A DNA stretch of 64,000 bases from an uncultured Lachnospiraceae bacterium (GCA_946537305.1 CAMNFR010000001.1:1-64000); one strand, 5' to 3'. Shown: positions 9,222 to 18,466, counted from the stretch's first letter. Numbers and translations are program-made. Notes: generated by a model not told the origin, from the letters alone.

Positions 9222-10244
9222 TCAACCTTTTCCAAATCCGCAGTTTGGCCAGATACATACATCACAATTCAGGCACAGTCCGCCCTGTCCCATGCGGGCC
9301 AGATCCTCCGGCGTCACCGGCACATCCGCCAGCACGCGTGGAAGGACCAGATCAAAAATGGTGCGTCTGGCATACATTACGCAGCCCGGCAGCCCCAGGA
9401 TCGGAATCCCCGCCGGCGTATAAGCCAGCAGGAACATGGCCCCCGGAAGCACCGGTGCACCATACGAGACCACATGGGCTCCGGTCGCCTTAATGGCGGC
9501 CGGCGTGGTGTCATCCGGATCTACGCTCATACCGCCCGTGCAGACGACCATATCGGCGCCTTTGCCGATCCAGTCGTTGATGGCTGCGGTGATCTTTTGC
9601 GGATCATCCCCCAGGATCACCTGCCCCAGGACCTCCGTATCATACTCCGTCAGCTTCTTTCGAATGGCCGGGCCGAATTTATCCTCTATCCTGCCAAGGA
9701 AAACCTCATTTCCGGTGGTCACGATACCCACTTTTTTATGCCGGAAGGGCTTCAGGGACAGCAACGGTTCTTTCCCCACCGTCTCCTGCGCAGCACGCAT
9801 CTTTTCTTTCTCGATGACCAGCGGGATCACACGAGTGCCGGCCAGCTTATCTCCCTTTTTGACAGGCACATTGCCGTGACGCGTGGCGATCATCATTTCG
9901 CCCAGGCGGTTGACTGCCAAAAGACGCTCGGCGTCCACCTGAAACAGCCCGTCACAGTCCGCGATCAGTTCAATTTTCCCTTCTTTGGGTTCGGTGGCCT
10001 GCATGTTCTCTCCCATGCACATATCCCGCAGAATGGCCGCAGCTTCATCCTCATGATACATGTTATCGTCCTTTTCCCAGACATACAGATGCTCCTTTCC
10101 GATAGAAAGCAGCACAGGGATATCCTCCTCTGTTACTACATGCCCTTTCCGGAACACTGCATCCTTCACCACACCGGGAATGATCTGCGTCAGGTCGTGA
10201 CACAAAACGTGCCCCACTGCATCTCTGGTATCGATCAGCTTCAT
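9222..10244 (-). CDS. MoeA-like molybdopterin-binding protein with C-terminal Cys cluster
   Basis: Protein of 340 residues with a MoCF-biosynthesis (MogA/MoeA-like) domain in its second half: VGIVTTGNEVFLGRIEDKFGPAIRKKL, then GADMVVCTGGMSVDPDDTTPAAI and GIPILGLPGCVMY. The N-terminal half (MKLIDTRDAVGHVLCHDLTQIIPG) resembles the linker parts of MoeA but lacks a full MoeA layout. The C-terminus carries CLNCDVCIWPNCGFGKG, four cysteines that could bind a metal or Fe-S cluster. Proteins of this build occur with XdhC/selenium-dependent molybdenum hydroxylase genes in Clostridia. AAGGAGG precedes the start. The exact reaction is not known to me. Confidence 0.8.
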   Translation of the reverse strand: MKLIDTRDAVGHVLCHDLTQIIPGVVKDAVFRKGHVVTEEDIPVLLSIGKEHLYVWEKDDNMYHEDEAAAILRDMCMGENMQATEPKEGKIELIADCDGLFQVDAERLLAVNRLGEMMIATRHGNVPVKKGDKLAGTRVIPLVIEKEKMRAAQETVGKEPLLSLKPFRHKKVGIVTTGNEVFLGRIEDKFGPAIRKKLTEYDTEVLGQVILGDDPQKITAAINDWIGKGADMVVCTGGMSVDPDDTTPAAIKATGAHVVSYGAPVLPGAMFLLAYTPAGIPILGLPGCVMYARRTIFDLVLPRVLADVPVTPEDLARMGQGGLCLNCDVCIWPNCGFGKG

Positions 10245-10284
10245 ACTAGCCTCCTTATAATTGACCCTCTTCTGACACGCAAAA

Positions 10285-10332
10285 AGAGTACACTACCGAT
10301 ATTTTTTAAAAAAACTAACGATAGTGTACTCT
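10285..10332. terminator. Inverted repeat: terminator of the 1801-aa gene and/or operator
   Basis: AGAGTACACTACCG and CGATAGTGTACTCT form arms with one mismatch around an A/T loop, followed on the minus strand by TTTTTG. This can end transcription of the large secreted-protein gene. The right arm also contains the -10 hexamer of the next gene's promoter, so the palindrome may additionally be a repressor site. Confidence 0.55.
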
Positions 10333-10351
10333 ACCAGTCACAAAACGTCAA
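10323..10351 (-). promoter_or_regulatory. Promoter of the molybdopterin-binding/XdhC pair
   Basis: TTGACG (10351-10346), 17 bases, TACACT (10328-10323). The -10 box sits inside the palindrome arm at 10321-10332, a placement typical of repressor control. Confidence 0.5.
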
Positions 10352-10398
10352 GGTGAAAATTTATTCACCGTAACAGAAATCCGGTTGATGAAAATTGC

Positions 10399-13300
10399 TT
10401 ACTTTTTGACCTTTACGGTCACCTTGGCAAAGACGCCGTTCTGTGAGTAAACATAAACATAGCAGGTACCCTTGCCCACGGCTTTGATCACACCCTTGCT
10501 GCTAACGGTGGCCACCTTGGTATCGGAAGATTCATATTTGATCTTCCGGCGGTTCTTCAGCTTGATCTTCTTGAAAGCGAGGGTTGTCTTTGCCTTCAGC
10601 TTGAATTTCTTGCCCTTCTTGGCCAGCGTGACCTTCTTCTTGTTTACCGTCACCTTCTTTACGTTGTTGGCCTTGCTCTTGGCTTTTCCGCCTTTGGTTG
10701 CGACGTGTGCCACCTTGGACGTGGCGATCACCTTGTCCTGGCCGTTCACTGTCTGATAGGCAGTTACATAGAATTTATAGAAGGTTCCTTTCTTCAGTGC
10801 TGCGCCGTTCGCCAGCTTTGTGACCTTCAGGGAATTGCCCGCCTGCTTGACCAGACGCGTATATTTATTGGCCTTTCCGCTGATATTTCCGTAGATCACG
10901 TAGCCGCTGGCGCCGCTCACCTTACTCCAGGTCAGGGTAATGGAGGTCTTATCCTGTTTCTTGGACTGCAGCTGCAGGGGTGCAAACCCGGAGGCAAGCG
11001 GTTCGCCGGTATCGCTTACCTTTGCCGCCGCAGCATCTGCCGCCGCCAGAGAGGTCGGATCGGACACATCGCCTTCCGGATTCTTCGGGGCCGCGGGTGT
11101 TGTGGGCGCTGTGGGTGTTGTGGGCGTTGCAGGTGTTGCAGGTGTCGTGGATCCGCCTCCGCTTATTTTCGGGATTGCCTCTGTACGTGCGGACCCACAG
11201 ACGGTGCAGGTATAGGTCTTTACACCTTCTGCCGTGGCGGTAGCTGCTTTGGTCACTTTGCCTGCATCCCAGGTATGTCCCAGCGCAGGGATCGCGATAT
11301 CCTCTTCCTGGATTTCTGTGGCAGCTGTCTTGTCCGTATACCACTTGCCGCAGAGCTCACACTGCCAGGCTTCCACAGCTCCGGGCTCTTCGCAGGTCGC
11401 CGCTTTTCCCGCCACCTTCCGGAGGTCGTGATTGATTACGATGATCCTGCAATTTCCCTCACTTGAGTCGTATCCCGAAACATGGGTCTGCCAGCTAATA
11501 CTCCAGGAATCACCATTCCGCACGTATTCCGCAGGAATCACCACCTCCTGCATGTCCTGACTGTAACCCTGCGCTCCGTACCAGGAAAGATCCTGGAATT
11601 CCGCATCATCTCCGTTATACCAGATCTGATGCGTGAAGCCCTCGGCTCCCTCCGGCGTCTTCAGGGTAACACGAATCTCATTGCCCGCACATACGAACTT
11701 CGGAATTTCGGAGACATCCATTTCCGGGGCCGTTCCCTCGGAGGTTACCGTTACCGTTACGCGGTTGCTGACCAACCATGTATTCCCATCATCCTTGCTC
11801 ACACGTGCATACAAGGTATAGTTTCCAGCCATGTTAAAGAACAGAGGGAAGAAGTCCGGATTGTCCGAATCAGCCGGGTACATCCATTCCCCTGCCTCCG
11901 GATCAATATCCATGGTATTTGTATTTTCACCGTCAAAGAATTCCAGCAGGGTACAGCCTTCCGGATACTGCACGGTAACCTCTATCGGTTCCCCCGCCGC
12001 ATAGGAAGACTTGTTGGTACTCATGATCACCTCATCGTCCGCTGCTTCCGCCGGAATTACTTGGATCTGAATATGCTTGTCGTTCTGTTCGTAGTTTACG
12101 GCATAGGCCCACAGACTTACATGGATGATTCTGCCTGCTGCAGGGAGTTTTTCTGCAGGAACGACCAACTCCAGGTCCTCCTCCGCGTCATCCCTGCGGT
12201 CGGAGAGATCAACATAGCCGCCTTCATCATCATAGCCTACATCATAGCCCAGGCGGTAGCCGATCGCAGCCGCGTTTTCCGGGAACGGAACACGAATGAT
12301 GAGATCCTCGCCTTCTTCAACGTAAGAAGGAATCTGTGAGCCGTCCAGAGAGACCTTTCCGTTTTCAGCCGTTACCGTGATCCACACGGCTTCGGAAAGC
12401 ACTTCTTCCTCGCCGAACCAGGCCTTGGCAAAGAAACGGTATCTGCCGCTTTCGTTCCAGGAACGGCTCTCAGAACATACATCTTCATCCCACTCGCCCC
12501 AGCACTTATCTTCCGAATCATTGAACAATGCAATGCGGTCCGCACCGGGTGCGGAGATGGTAAACATGACATCCTCTCCGGTCTTTGTTTCGGTCTTGCT
12601 GACCTTTAGCTCCACCGCTTCTTCCTGTGCACCTTCGGTCACCGTCAGCCGGATGCGGCTGTCAGATTCACGGTTTTCATATCCTACCGCGCCTGCTCGT
12701 CCGTTTATTACATAGGTACCAGGCTCCAGATTGGCCGTAGCAAAGGTCACATTTGTTCCGCTGCAGCGGTTCTCTACATCCTGCCAGCCATCTTCCTCGC
12801 CTTCTTTTTCGACATCCACCCAATAGTGATCTGCATGTTCGCTCTCCGTGAAGGAGACTGTCACAAAGTCACCCTGAGCCACGGTAATATCCGACGTATC
12901 AGAGAAATCGAACACACCGACGCTGCCTTCCGAAACGGCGGTAACAGAAATCGCGCCGGACGTTTTCCAGGTGTTGCCGCCATCCGTACTGACTCTGGCA
13001 AACAGGCTGTAGTTTCCGGATTCTCCAAAGTTGATATATCTCTCCCAGCTGCCGTCCTCATCCGGCTCCTCTTCCTCCCGGTAGCCGTATCCGTCAAACA
13101 GCTGCACCAGGTTCATGTCCTCCGCTTCTACACGTACTCTCACATCCTGATTGACCGGAAGCGCGCTCAGATCTGCGGGATATGTTGTAAGGGATACGGA
13201 AGCATCCGCAGCCCCCATCACAGGAATACGACGCTCCCCAAAGCCTCTGTCGTAGCCGCGGCCCCAGGCTGCCGCCCTCACGCAGAGGACCATTCCTTCT

Positions 13301-15804
13301 GTCAGGCTGCCGCCCGGAATGGATACAGTAATACTGTCATCCTCCGACGACTGGCTGAACAGTCCGTCATCCTCCTCGCCTTCTTCACCGACACGTACTT
13401 CAAATGCTTCCGCATGTTCGGGTTTCTGGACAGTAAAGGACATATCCTCTCCCGCCTGTACAGCCGACGGCAGCTCATCCGGGAAGGCCACATGGATCTC
13501 GCCCTGGGAAGTCACTGTGATCGTGACAGATTCTTCCTTATAATCATCATAGTTATCTTCATCGAAATGCGCTCTCACTAACAGGTGATAGGTGCCGGAC
13601 CTGTCGTATTCCTCTCTGGTATCCCGGAAGGAATCTCCGCTATGCCATTCCGCATGCCAGTCCATGTTGTCCTCAGGATCCCAGAACACCTCAAACCAGC
13701 TGGCGCCTGGCGCATAGCCTTCGATCAGGAATCTCTCTCCGGAGAGGATCTCTGTGGGAGTCACATTCAACATGATACCGCTTTCAGGGACCTCCGCCTC
13801 CAGCACGGTGAATTCCACGATATTATCTGACTCTCTCCCCTCAAATCCCACATTATTACACCCGGCCCACGCGCGGTATCTGCCGGGTTCCAGCGTAAGG
13901 GTAGAAAACTCTGCAGAAAGATCTTCCGTGTTGGCCAGACCGCCATCGTACCACTCCCAGCTGTCATCCTCGTCCGGATCCTCCCCGCGCAGGATCTCCA
14001 GATCGATTCCGTACCAGCGCGCATTTTCTGCCTGCGTGTAGGTCACGCCGATCGATTCTCCGCGTTTCACCTCTGTCTTATCCAGCGAGAAGGTAAAATT
14101 GCCCACACGTCCGTTGCTGGTCACGGTCACCGTCAGCGTATTCGTGGTGTGCCAGATACGCGGGTCTTCACCGCTTCCATCCCAGTCATCGTAGGTTACC
14201 TGCGCGACCAGCGTATACGTGCCGTCCCGGTTAAAGGAATGTCCATCCCGAAAATAGCCTTCCTCCAGCTGCCAGTCATCGGCACGCACCTCGCCGCCGT
14301 TCCAGTCATACCACCAGCGATCGCCGTCGAAGAAGCGGACTGCCTGAATCTTCTCATCTCCTGTGGGGTATATATAAACCTCAAAGTCTTCGTTAACCAG
14401 CACAGCTGTCTCCGAGGCCGACAGCTCAGCGGTGTCATCAGCAGCATCGAGCACGGGGATCGTCCCCCTGACTTCTGCTCCGTCATAGCCTGCTCCGTTA
14501 GCATGCAGATGAAATTCCAGGACCATGCCTCCCCTCAGCTGATCGCCTTCTATGAAAACAGCGATCTCATCTTCTCGATCATGATTATTCAGGCTCAGAA
14601 GTTCCTGATATTTGTTATTCTCGTCCTCATATCCGATATTGATTCCGAACCAATTCGCATTTTCCGGTCTCCGGAAAACAAAGGACAAGTCCTCCCCCGG
14701 ACTATGAATGAGAGGTATGTCGTCCGGCCGGGCGATCCTAATGGCCCCCATCGGAGCACTCACATTCATGGTGATCGGATCCGCATCCTGATAGGTTCCG
14801 TCTTCGAACCATGCTCTCACGACAATTTCATAGCTTCCTGAGTTCCAGTATTCTTCCCGGCTCTCCCGGAAGGATGATTCCCCCCAAAAATCTGCACGCC
14901 ATTGGTTCCCCGCCTGACAGTCCCAGAAGACCTCGAAGCCTTCCGCGTCAGGAGCATAGGCAGCGATCTCAAACTCTTCACCGGTCTGTATTTCAGTCTT
15001 TGAAAGCTTTACCAGTACGCCGCTCGCCGGCAGGACCGGCTCAGTCACGGTGATTTTTACCAGGCCGGTGGTGGAATCGCAGGTCTCATATCCTACACCA
15101 TTCGCCTTGGCCACAATATAATAATCCCCTGCCTCCAGGTTCATGGTGGACAGCATCCCTGTTCCGCCCTGCACATCGGCCAGATGATCTATCCACTCAA
15201 AATTTGCATCCTCATCCTCCGGATCTCCACTCACCAGTTTTTGAACGTCTGTCCAGTAATGATCCGCATTCGCGGAAGTACCATAGGTGATGGCAATTTC
15301 CTCCCCACGTGTTACCGTGGTCTTATCTGCGGTGAACGTAAAATCACCCACACGACCATCGCTCGTAACGGTAAGCGTCACAGGATCCAGTTCCTGCCAG
15401 GATCTGGTATCATCTTCATCGGATTCCCAGTCCTCATCCCAGGCATCGTACGTGATCTTCGCCGTCAGAGTATAGGTTCCTGCCGGTTCAAGCGATTCAG
15501 TGTAACGGAACACGCCGTCTCTGAACATCCAGTCGTTCCACTCGGGACGCACCTCACCTCCCTGCCAGGAGAACCACCACTCGTCCCGCTCTTCGTCTTC
15601 CGCTATTGTCTGATGAATCCGGAGGCCCCGGATCTCCTGCCCATCCTTCGGCGTTACGATTACCTCAAAATCCTCATTAATCTTTATGGCGGACTTGCTG
15701 ACCGTCATCGCCGCACCGCCGGCGGCAAACGCAGATCCTGCTCCCAGGATGGCCCACAGGCCCAGGATCAATATCCACAGGCACCAGTTTTGTTTTCTTT
15801 TCAT
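10399..15804 (-). CDS. Large secreted Ig-like repeat protein with FN3 and BIG2 domains
   Basis: Exported protein of 1801 residues. A signal peptide (MKRKQNWCLWILILGLWAILGAGSAFAAG) is followed by beta-rich modules arranged as a four-module unit of roughly 420 residues that recurs about three times (near residues 30-450, 455-865 and 867-1265), with a partial fourth. Each unit contains a GRVGxFTF-type module, a TEIxxGExFxIxxYAPxAxxFEVFWD module and a xxGEDLSFxxxxPExA module. The C-terminal part holds two Cys-pair segments (CELCGKWYTDK, CTVCGSARTEAIP), a Pro/Thr/Ala linker, an FN3-like domain (LQLQSKKQDKTSITLTWSKVSGASGYVIY) and a basic BIG2-like domain ending ...VTVKVKK. There is no LPXTG anchor; the Lys-rich end could bind wall polymers. 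Probably a surface or adhesion protein, substrate unknown. Confidence 0.85.
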   Translation of the reverse strand: MKRKQNWCLWILILGLWAILGAGSAFAAGGAAMTVSKSAIKINEDFEVIVTPKDGQEIRGLRIHQTIAEDEERDEWWFSWQGGEVRPEWNDWMFRDGVFRYTESLEPAGTYTLTAKITYDAWDEDWESDEDDTRSWQELDPVTLTVTSDGRVGDFTFTADKTTVTRGEEIAITYGTSANADHYWTDVQKLVSGDPEDEDANFEWIDHLADVQGGTGMLSTMNLEAGDYYIVAKANGVGYETCDSTTGLVKITVTEPVLPASGVLVKLSKTEIQTGEEFEIAAYAPDAEGFEVFWDCQAGNQWRADFWGESSFRESREEYWNSGSYEIVVRAWFEDGTYQDADPITMNVSAPMGAIRIARPDDIPLIHSPGEDLSFVFRRPENANWFGINIGYEDENNKYQELLSLNNHDREDEIAVFIEGDQLRGGMVLEFHLHANGAGYDGAEVRGTIPVLDAADDTAELSASETAVLVNEDFEVYIYPTGDEKIQAVRFFDGDRWWYDWNGGEVRADDWQLEEGYFRDGHSFNRDGTYTLVAQVTYDDWDGSGEDPRIWHTTNTLTVTVTSNGRVGNFTFSLDKTEVKRGESIGVTYTQAENARWYGIDLEILRGEDPDEDDSWEWYDGGLANTEDLSAEFSTLTLEPGRYRAWAGCNNVGFEGRESDNIVEFTVLEAEVPESGIMLNVTPTEILSGERFLIEGYAPGASWFEVFWDPEDNMDWHAEWHSGDSFRDTREEYDRSGTYHLLVRAHFDEDNYDDYKEESVTITVTSQGEIHVAFPDELPSAVQAGEDMSFTVQKPEHAEAFEVRVGEEGEEDDGLFSQSSEDDSITVSIPGGSLTEGMVLCVRAAAWGRGYDRGFGERRIPVMGAADASVSLTTYPADLSALPVNQDVRVRVEAEDMNLVQLFDGYGYREEEEPDEDGSWERYINFGESGNYSLFARVSTDGGNTWKTSGAISVTAVSEGSVGVFDFSDTSDITVAQGDFVTVSFTESEHADHYWVDVEKEGEEDGWQDVENRCSGTNVTFATANLEPGTYVINGRAGAVGYENRESDSRIRLTVTEGAQEEAVELKVSKTETKTGEDVMFTISAPGADRIALFNDSEDKCWGEWDEDVCSESRSWNESGRYRFFAKAWFGEEEVLSEAVWITVTAENGKVSLDGSQIPSYVEEGEDLIIRVPFPENAAAIGYRLGYDVGYDDEGGYVDLSDRRDDAEEDLELVVPAEKLPAAGRIIHVSLWAYAVNYEQNDKHIQIQVIPAEAADDEVIMSTNKSSYAAGEPIEVTVQYPEGCTLLEFFDGENTNTMDIDPEAGEWMYPADSDNPDFFPLFFNMAGNYTLYARVSKDDGNTWLVSNRVTVTVTSEGTAPEMDVSEIPKFVCAGNEIRVTLKTPEGAEGFTHQIWYNGDDAEFQDLSWYGAQGYSQDMQEVVIPAEYVRNGDSWSISWQTHVSGYDSSEGNCRIIVINHDLRKVAGKAATCEEPGAVEAWQCELCGKWYTDKTAATEIQEEDIAIPALGHTWDAGKVTKAATATAEGVKTYTCTVCGSARTEAIPKISGGGSTTPATPATPTTPTAPTTPAAPKNPEGDVSDPTSLAAADAAAAKVSDTGEPLASGFAPLQLQSKKQDKTSITLTWSKVSGASGYVIYGNISGKANKYTRLVKQAGNSLKVTKLANGAALKKGTFYKFYVTAYQTVNGQDKVIATSKVAHVATKGGKAKSKANNVKKVTVNKKKVTLAKKGKKFKLKAKTTLAFKKIKLKNRRKIKYESSDTKVATVSSKGVIKAVGKGTCYVYVYSQNGVFAKVTVKVKK

Positions 15805-15905
15805 ACTTATGTTCCTTTCTGATCTTTGTGTTCCTTATTCCTGATAATGTTACGGCTGCCACACAGGCCCTCTAACACGAGCCAATGGTACAAAGCGCAT
15901 ATTTT

Positions 15906-15922
15906 ATGACATATTCTGTCAT
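15906..15922. promoter_or_regulatory. Operator-like palindrome downstream of the -10 box
   Basis: ATGACA-N5-TGTCAT sits just after the -10 hexamer of the large secreted-protein promoter, covering the expected start of transcription. It is a plausible repressor site; the binding protein is unknown. Confidence 0.35.
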
Positions 15923-15923
15923 T

Positions 15924-15952
15924 ATTTTAGCACATCGACCATAGAATTACAA
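15924..15952 (-). promoter_or_regulatory. Promoter of the large secreted-protein gene
   Basis: TTGTAA (15952-15947), 17-base spacer, TAAAAT (15929-15924). The leader to the start codon is about 115 bases with no other structure that I can support. Confidence 0.5.
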
Positions 15953-15963
15953 CAAAAAGTATA

Positions 15964-16014
15964 ACAAAAATAAAACGCCAGAAGGGATGCAGCCTGCATT
16001 CTTTCCGACGTTTT
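15964..16014 (-). terminator. Intrinsic terminator of the kinase gene
   Basis: Minus strand AAAACGTCGGAA...TTCTGGCGTTTT hairpin with the inner ATGCAG/TGCAT pairing, followed by ATTTTTG. It lies about 40 bases after the kinase stop codon. Confidence 0.75.
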
Positions 16015-16054
16015 CTTTTTACATTTTTTTGGCAGGATATTGCGGCAACGATGC

Positions 16055-17842
16055 TCAATTCTCATAAAGAATTTCAAACGAGACCTCTCCCAGTTCCTCC
16101 GCCATGGATCGCATTCCCTCGTTCAGGGTAACGCGCTCCAACTGCGGCAGGTCTTTTAACACCGACAGATCCTGCGTGGGAATATAAGAGAGCCGCAGCA
16201 CCTTCAGCCCGGTGTGCATTTTAAGCGGAGAAAGATCGGCGACCAGGGTGTGGGAGATTTCCAGTTCAGAAAGGCCCCTCACCTCCGAAAGATCCGTCAG
16301 ATCCTGCAGGCCCGTCCAATTAAGCTTCAGCGATCTGATGCTTTTTCCTGCCAGATACCGGTAGCTGTCTGTGGGATTGGAAATGTCCAGGAAATCAAAA
16401 TTTCCCAATTTCCCAATTACGGAAGCATCATAACTGTTAACATCACACAGATCCAGCAGGACCAGATTCGGGCATTCCATCAGCGGGGAAATATCCCGCA
16501 CCTGATTTTCGTTGATTCCCACCCATGCCAGATGATCCTTCCCGGCCAGGGCCCCGATATCTTCTATATAATTATGTTTTACCTCTATTTGTTCCAGCTT
16601 TTCCAGCTCTTCCAGCGGTGACAGATCAGATATTTCCTGACCGGCCAGACAGACCTTCTTCAGATTCGGCATTTTTCGGAGATCTTCCAATGAATGGATC
16701 TCACCGCGATCCGGCTTTCCGTCTATATACCACTGGTCTACTGCTGAAAAAAAGGCGTCCTCGTTATTGCAGATCGTATTCGTCATCACGTAGAGACCGG
16801 TAACCTGCTGCAGCATCTCCTGCGTTAGTTCCTGTTCCTCCGGGATCCCCAAACTGGCCCGGGCTGCCGCTTCTATAATGGGCTCTTCAAAGATAATCTT
16901 ATTGCTTCTCTGCAGAACGCTCCGTCCCAGAAGAAACGCCGCTGCCAGCAGCACCAGGAATCCGGCGATCCACAGCTTTTTTCTGCCCCCGGCCGGATCA
17001 GCTGCTTCCAGCGCTCTCTGCAGCCGGATGGTATCCGGATATCTGCCCGCGGGATCAAAGGCTGTACACTTTTCGATCACCTTCTCCAGCGGCGTTTCCG
17101 CATGCTCAAGAGGTTCTGCTTTTTTGCACCTCATCCAGTTCAGCAGGACCCCCAGAGCATATATATCCGAGCGTGCGTCTGTCTGACGAAATCCATACTG
17201 CTCGGGCGGCGCAAAGTCCTGTGTCCCCAGAATAACGGTATCCGACTTCCCTTCGTGCTGCACCCGGGATATTCCAAAGTCGATCAGCACCGGGACTCCG
17301 TCCGGTCTTACGACCACATTCTGCGGCTTAATATCCCGATGAATGACCGGCGGATCCTGGGAATGCAAGGCCTTCAGCTGCTTGCAGAGATGTATCCCCG
17401 TCTGGCGGATCTCTTCTGCGGAAAATTGTTTCCGGGCGGCGATATTTTCCAGCGTCTCCCCTTCTATATAATCCCGCACGCAGACCCGCATGCATTCTGT
17501 CTGGTATTCCGTTATAAAAGAAGGCAGCGGTGGTGCCTTCAGCCTCTGCAGAGTCTCCGGCTCCGTCTGGGTGAATAAAGGACTTTCGGGAAGATAACAT
17601 TTCGCCACCCGGAGCGTGCCGTCCTCCCGTTCTCTGACCAGCAGTGTTTCCGCGTCTTTATGCGATGAAAAGCATTCCAGCAGTTCAAAGCGATCCGTGA
17701 AAGCCTTCGGGTATTCGGTTTCTGCCGGTATCCCCCGAATATCCACCCCATCACGGTCCTGATTTTCATCACAGCCGGCCCGGTATGCGGTCATTACCGC
17801 CGACTTAGGATTTTCTTTGTCCTTCATAGCTGTGATCCCCAT
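16055..17842 (-). CDS. Membrane Ser/Thr protein kinase with extracellular leucine-rich repeats
   Basis: Hanks-type kinase of 595 residues. The cytoplasmic kinase domain covers about residues 50-285: VAK lysine in LRVAKCYLPES, catalytic loop VIHRDIKPQNVVV, DFG in VLIDFGISRV and the activation segment end FAPPEQYG. The glycine-rich loop is degenerate (LLECFSSHKDAETLLV). One membrane helix follows (KLWIAGFLVLLAAAFLLG, about 290-308). The outside portion has roughly eight internalin-like LRRs (LEELEKLEQIEVKHNYIEDIG, LKDLPQLERVTLNEGM). This is a receptor-kinase layout with LRR sensor instead of the PASTA repeats of PrkC. The ATG at 17842 follows the upstream stop by four bases; an ATG at 17827 with GGGGAT upstream is an alternative. 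Confidence 0.9.
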   Translation of the reverse strand: MGITAMKDKENPKSAVMTAYRAGCDENQDRDGVDIRGIPAETEYPKAFTDRFELLECFSSHKDAETLLVREREDGTLRVAKCYLPESPLFTQTEPETLQRLKAPPLPSFITEYQTECMRVCVRDYIEGETLENIAARKQFSAEEIRQTGIHLCKQLKALHSQDPPVIHRDIKPQNVVVRPDGVPVLIDFGISRVQHEGKSDTVILGTQDFAPPEQYGFRQTDARSDIYALGVLLNWMRCKKAEPLEHAETPLEKVIEKCTAFDPAGRYPDTIRLQRALEAADPAGGRKKLWIAGFLVLLAAAFLLGRSVLQRSNKIIFEEPIIEAAARASLGIPEEQELTQEMLQQVTGLYVMTNTICNNEDAFFSAVDQWYIDGKPDRGEIHSLEDLRKMPNLKKVCLAGQEISDLSPLEELEKLEQIEVKHNYIEDIGALAGKDHLAWVGINENQVRDISPLMECPNLVLLDLCDVNSYDASVIGKLGNFDFLDISNPTDSYRYLAGKSIRSLKLNWTGLQDLTDLSEVRGLSELEISHTLVADLSPLKMHTGLKVLRLSYIPTQDLSVLKDLPQLERVTLNEGMRSMAEELGEVSFEILYEN

Positions 17843-17846
17843 TTCT

Positions 17847-18281
17847 TTATAACGAACCTAGCGGAGTGACCTCATATTTTTCCATGATGATCTGCGTTTC
17901 CGTGACGGTCTTTTTGTTCTTCAGGCAGTACAGCAACACCGCGTCCCGCTTCAGGCGGGGATACAACTGGCTTCGCCCGGCTGCTCGCAGCAGCTTTTGT
18001 GCAGTTTCTACGTCCAGCTGCATACCAAACGCCAACTGCAGCACTTTCTCCCTGGAGGGACGTCTGGTGCCGTTAAAGATCTGATGTCCATAGGTGCGGT
18101 CCAGGCCGGCCTGCAGGATTACTCTTTCGGGAATCAGCCCCTTCTCATCGCACAGCTGTGCCAGGTACTCCGTGAAGGATACCTCTGACATATGCTTTTC
18201 ATTATTTTTCAGGAATGCATTCAGATGGCGGGTCCCAAGTATACGTTTCATCAGTGCTCCCGTGGTGATCTTATCATCCAT
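17847..18281 (-). CDS. XRE-like helix-turn-helix regulator paired with the LRR kinase
   Basis: Protein of 144 residues with a central HTH of the lambda-repressor type: SFTEYLAQLCDEKGLIPERVILQAGLDRTYGHQIFNGTRRPSREKVLQLAFGMQLDVETAQKLLRAAG. The C-terminal helices (YPRLKRDAVLLYCLKNKKTVTETQIIMEKYE) could mediate dimerisation. AGGAGG precedes the ATG. The stop is only four bases before the kinase start, so the two are co-transcribed from the promoter at 18346-18374 and probably act in one signalling route. That the regulator is a kinase substrate is inference. Confidence 0.82.
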   Translation of the reverse strand: MDDKITTGALMKRILGTRHLNAFLKNNEKHMSEVSFTEYLAQLCDEKGLIPERVILQAGLDRTYGHQIFNGTRRPSREKVLQLAFGMQLDVETAQKLLRAAGRSQLYPRLKRDAVLLYCLKNKKTVTETQIIMEKYEVTPLGSL

Positions 18282-18345
18282 ACGTCAGTCCTCCTGCGGC
18301 GCGATCGCCCGCTCAGAAAATATCCCTTCCTTCCCCTGTCATTTC

Positions 18346-18374
18346 AGTATATCCAATCCATAAGGTTTTTACAA
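18346..18374 (-). promoter_or_regulatory. Promoter of the XRE-kinase operon
   Basis: TTGTAA (18374-18369), 17 bases, TATACT (18351-18346), about 65 bases before the regulator gene. Confidence 0.6.
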
Positions 18375-18429
18375 GAATGCAGGATGCACACATTTTCAGA
18401 GCGAGACAAAACAAGCATAGCTAACGTGA

Positions 18430-18466
18430 AAAGAAGCGGGCCGGATGCAATCCCGGCCCGCTTCTT
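18430..18466 (-). terminator. Intrinsic terminator after the nucleoside transporter operon
   Basis: AAGAAGCGGGCCGG-loop-CCGGCCCGCTTCTTTTC on the minus strand, directly after the stop codon of the last permease gene. The stem is long and GC-rich with a short T-run. Confidence 0.8.
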
